From Pedobacter sp. MR2016-24 (lineage in GTDB: Bacteria > Bacteroidota > Bacteroidia > Sphingobacteriales > Sphingobacteriaceae): DNA of 64,000 bases. Every line of letters begins with the position of its first letter. The first letter of the stretch is position 1. The notes under the pieces are model-generated. The model worked only from the letters and a program-made list of their open reading frames with translations, searched no databases and had not been told where the DNA came from. Positions 61,920-64,000 of this stretch are shown piece after piece. Position numbers and translations under genes: made by a program. Location of the stretch: assembly GCF_026239655.1 (NCBI RefSeq), contig NZ_JAPIVO010000002.1, positions 496,001-560,000 on the forward strand, given 5' to 3'.

Positions 61920-62897
61920 ATGAAACAGGAAGAATTCCTTCAGCTACTAGAAAGAATACATAATGGCAGCGCCGATGCCGCTGATATTTTACGATATAAC
62001 CGCTATTTTAATCATTTCCAGGTTTCAGATGAGTGGAACGAAGCCACAATGGGCGGAAAAAAGGGGAGAGAGGAATTGTTATTCCATAAAATAGAGCAAT
62101 CCATTGGTCAAGGTGCTGTTGTTAAAAAAATGCCTTACAGCTGGAAGAGAATAACGGCAGTTGCGGCTATGCTCCTGTTACTGCTTACTGCTGGTCTTCT
62201 GTTTTTTAAGTTGCCACAAGAAAAACCATCACAAATGGTTTCCAAACATACTCAACCTGCATCTGCAACGAATGACCTGATCCAGTTGCCGGATGGAAGT
62301 ACCGTGATTTTAAGTGCCGGCAGTCGTTTAACCTATCCCGCTTCATTTAATGGTCAGCCTACCCGTGAGGTTTATCTGACCGGTAAGGCATTTTTTGATA
62401 TTAAACATTTAACGCATCAGCCTTTTATTGTACACACAGGTAAGGTAAAAACCACTGTTCTGGGCACGGCATTCGATATTGACTCCCGTCAGGAAGTTGG
62501 CAAAATCACCGTAACTGTCATCAGGGGTAAAGTGATTGTGAATAAAGAGAGCAAGACACTGGGCACACTGACACCAAACCAGCAAGTGGTTTATAACGTA
62601 AAGGAAGATAAAGCAACGGTGAACAAAATCAATGCAGATCAAACAGTTTCATGGCGGGAGAAAGACCTGCTCTTTAATGATATCGAGTTTAATCAGGCTG
62701 TATTGCTGCTGCAAGAGCGTTTTAATGTGAAAATTACCATTGATGATAAAGAACTGGCGGCAGCACATTTTACCACCACGTTATTTGAAAACCAAAGTCT
62801 GACAGATTTTCTTGGGCTGATCTGTGATTTTAATCATGCAACATATCATTACAATCCCACAACCAGGGAGGCTATCATACAACCGAAACTCAACTAA
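61920..62897 (+). CDS. FecR-family anti-sigma factor with DUF4974
   Basis: A 325-residue protein: cytoplasmic N-terminus, one membrane helix (about 78-97, 'VAAMLLLLLTAGLLFF'), FecR domain ('LPDGSTVILSAGSRLTYPAS', 'VLGTAFDIDSRQEV', about 115-215) and DUF4974 (about 245-320). It relays the signal from the STN-containing SusC downstream to the sigma factor upstream. A 160-bp gap with hairpins separates it from SusC. Confidence 0.93.
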   Translation: MKQEEFLQLLERIHNGSADAADILRYNRYFNHFQVSDEWNEATMGGKKGREELLFHKIEQSIGQGAVVKKMPYSWKRITAVAAMLLLLLTAGLLFFKLPQEKPSQMVSKHTQPASATNDLIQLPDGSTVILSAGSRLTYPASFNGQPTREVYLTGKAFFDIKHLTHQPFIVHTGKVKTTVLGTAFDIDSRQEVGKITVTVIRGKVIVNKESKTLGTLTPNQQVVYNVKEDKATVNKINADQTVSWREKDLLFNDIEFNQAVLLLQERFNVKITIDDKELAAAHFTTTLFENQSLTDFLGLICDFNHATYHYNPTTREAIIQPKLN

Positions 62898-62942
62898 AAA
62901 CCATGACCGCAAGCAAACCAACATAACAAAAAGGTCCTGCTA

Positions 62943-62999
62943 CATCAATCAAATGGGGGTTTGATGATGCTGCAGAACCTCCGGGCCACTCCATAGTGG
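62943..62999. promoter_or_regulatory. Two hairpins in the FecR-SusC leader
   Basis: CATCAATCAAA (62943-62953) pairs with TTTGATGATG (62960-62969) with one bulge, and CCACT (62986) pairs with AGTGG (62995). They lie in the 160-bp gap before SusC and could limit read-through or shape the SusC mRNA leader. Confidence 0.35.
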
Positions 63000-63057
63000 G
63001 GCAGGCCCTGGCATTAATGTAATTCTCAGATTGTAAATCACACAAACATTCGAATAT

Positions 63058-64000
63058 ATGATTTTTTCTGCAATAGCAGCAAGATACAGGGCATGCTATG
63101 TCCGGCACGTAAACAAAAAACTCTTAATTGATTTTATGCGCATCACTTGTTTCACTTTCCTGGTGGTCACCATTTCAGCACAACTGCTAACTGCATCTTC
63201 TTTGAAAGGGCAGGAAATGAAGACTGTAAAAGTTAAGATCACTTTAAAAAAAGAAAGCCTGGTTAATGCACTCGACAAGATCGAAAAGCAGACGCCTTTC
63301 CATTTTCTGTACAGAAAAGAAGATATGAAAGGTCTGGCATTGCTGAACCTAAGAGAAACCACAACTACGGTAGACCAGCTATTGAAGGCATTGCTGGCAA
63401 ATTCTGATTTAGAATTCAAACAGGTTAACCGCCACATCGTACTCAGTTTAAAAACATCAACCACTACAAAAAATGCGAATGAAGAAAACGTCTACTTAAA
63501 AAAGAATACCAATAATGCAGATCCGATTCAAATCAATGGACGGGTAATTGATGACAGTAAAAGAGGAATCCCTAGTGTAAGTATCTGGCTTGTAGATTCT
63601 AAAATAGGTGCCGCTACAGATAATAACGGTTATTATACCTTAAGTGTGCCGGATTCAAATGCAGTCATTGAAGTGCGTTATGTAGGGTTTGCTACCAAAA
63701 GGGTAAAGATTAAAGGCGGTGCCTATAAGATTATTCAGCTGCAGACAGATCAGAAAAGTCTGGATGAGGTAGTAATTAATAACGGTTTGTTCGATCGCAA
63801 GGTTGGTAATTTTACCGGGGCAGTAGCTACTTTCAACAGTGCTCAGATCAAGGTGGTAACCAATCAAAATGTAATTGCTGCACTGGCGATTCTTGATCCT
63901 TCTTTTGTCATCGTAGAAAACAATAGTCTGGGCTCAAATCCAAATGCCCTGCCGGATGTGCAGCTGCGTGGTCAGACAGGATTTCCTAATGTAGGGGATC
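63058..64000 (+). CDS. SusC/RagA TonB-dependent receptor with STN signalling domain (partial, runs off the right edge)
   Basis: The frame is open from ATG 63058 to the window end (314 codons). It has an N-terminal extension and signal, the STN domain (about residues 55-125: 'KITLKKESLVNALDKIEKQT', 'FLYRKEDM'), a CarboxypepD_reg domain (about 160-240, 'INGRVIDDSKRGIPSVSIWL') and the start of the plug. STN contacts FecR in the periplasm. An alternative ATG lies at 63136; 63058 is preferred because Bacteroidota STN receptors often carry a basic segment like 'RHVNKKLLIDFMRIT' before the signal helix. The barrel and the probable SusD lie outside. Confidence 0.85.
   Translation, partial: MIFSAIAARYRACYVRHVNKKLLIDFMRITCFTFLVVTISAQLLTASSLKGQEMKTVKVKITLKKESLVNALDKIEKQTPFHFLYRKEDMKGLALLNLRETTTTVDQLLKALLANSDLEFKQVNRHIVLSLKTSTTTKNANEENVYLKKNTNNADPIQINGRVIDDSKRGIPSVSIWLVDSKIGAATDNNGYYTLSVPDSNAVIEVRYVGFATKRVKIKGGAYKIIQLQTDQKSLDEVVINNGLFDRKVGNFTGAVATFNSAQIKVVTNQNVIAALAILDPSFVIVENNSLGSNPNALPDVQLRGQTGFPNVGD

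Noticed and set aside
63096..63464. 122-residue minus-strand ORF near the right edge
   Set aside because: Antisense to the STN domain of the partial SusC gene, which has clear family motifs.
1..64000. CRISPR arrays, tRNA or rRNA genes, intact transposases, integrases
   Set aside because: No direct-repeat/spacer pattern, cloverleaf-like sequence or transposase motif was found by reading; short structured RNAs could still be missed without a covariance search.

Overview
The window looks like a chromosomal segment of a Bacteroidota bacterium, most likely Sphingobacteriaceae (Pedobacter-like). This is an inference from gene content: SusC/SusD-type nutrient uptake genes, ECF sigma/FecR pairs, Oar-type TonB-dependent receptors, a DUF4982-type GH2 enzyme, moderate-to-low GC and TAnnTTTG-like promoter boxes. 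No rRNA, tRNA, CRISPR array or intact insertion sequence was recognised.

Layout. (1) 1-11.8 kb: an alpha-galactoside utilisation locus on the plus strand: the end of a LacI-type regulator, a sodium:solute symporter, SusC, SusD, a multidomain GH-D-clan glycosidase and a GH36 alpha-galactosidase, closed by a strong hairpin. (2) 11.8-33.5 kb: mostly housekeeping and accessory metabolism: methyltransferase, beta-lactamase-fold hydrolase, glycosyltransferase, MiaE, TlpA-like thioredoxin, lipoprotein, MFS sugar porter, dipeptide epimerase, siderophore-interacting protein, AraC and TetR regulators, a thioredoxin-reductase-like oxidoreductase, a DUF421 membrane protein with an added Cys cluster, a metallophosphoesterase-fold protein that has lost its metal ligands, a Prc-type protease, two SDRs, GNAT, HxlR, and a helicase/DUF3891 pair. 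(3) 33.5-46.7 kb: an eroded accessory region. It holds a frameshifted UPF0175 antitoxin remnant, a large hybrid sensor kinase, a 24-bp perfect inverted repeat, a SnoaL-like gene stub, an SDR/HxlR module that is a paralogue of the one at 29-30 kb, fragments that look like a collapsed second copy of the hipB-to-receptor junction, a nonsense-interrupted toxin-tail-like pseudogene followed by an intact possible immunity gene, an AraC regulator, a CMD-CMD-ABM fusion, and a complete tripartite HipB-HipS-HipT toxin-antitoxin locus with three operator-like repeats about 60 bp apart. (4) 46.8-57.6 kb, minus strand: sigma factor, FecR, Oar-type receptor, phosphocholine-type phospholipase C, second Oar-type receptor. 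The last three genes are almost contiguous, which suggests a regulated phospholipid-scavenging operon. (5) 57.8-64 kb: a GH2 beta-galactosidase-type enzyme (minus) divergent from a classical ECF sigma / FecR / STN-containing SusC set that runs off the right edge.

How the genes work together. SusCD-like complexes import oligosaccharides; the two clan GH-D enzymes release galactose, and the symporter carries the product across the inner membrane, probably under LacI control. The two sigma/FecR pairs differ: the right-hand one sits beside a receptor with the STN signalling domain, whereas the phospholipase cluster has sigma/FecR but its two receptors show no STN domain. The most unusual material is in the 33-47 kb region and the phospholipase-receptor operon.
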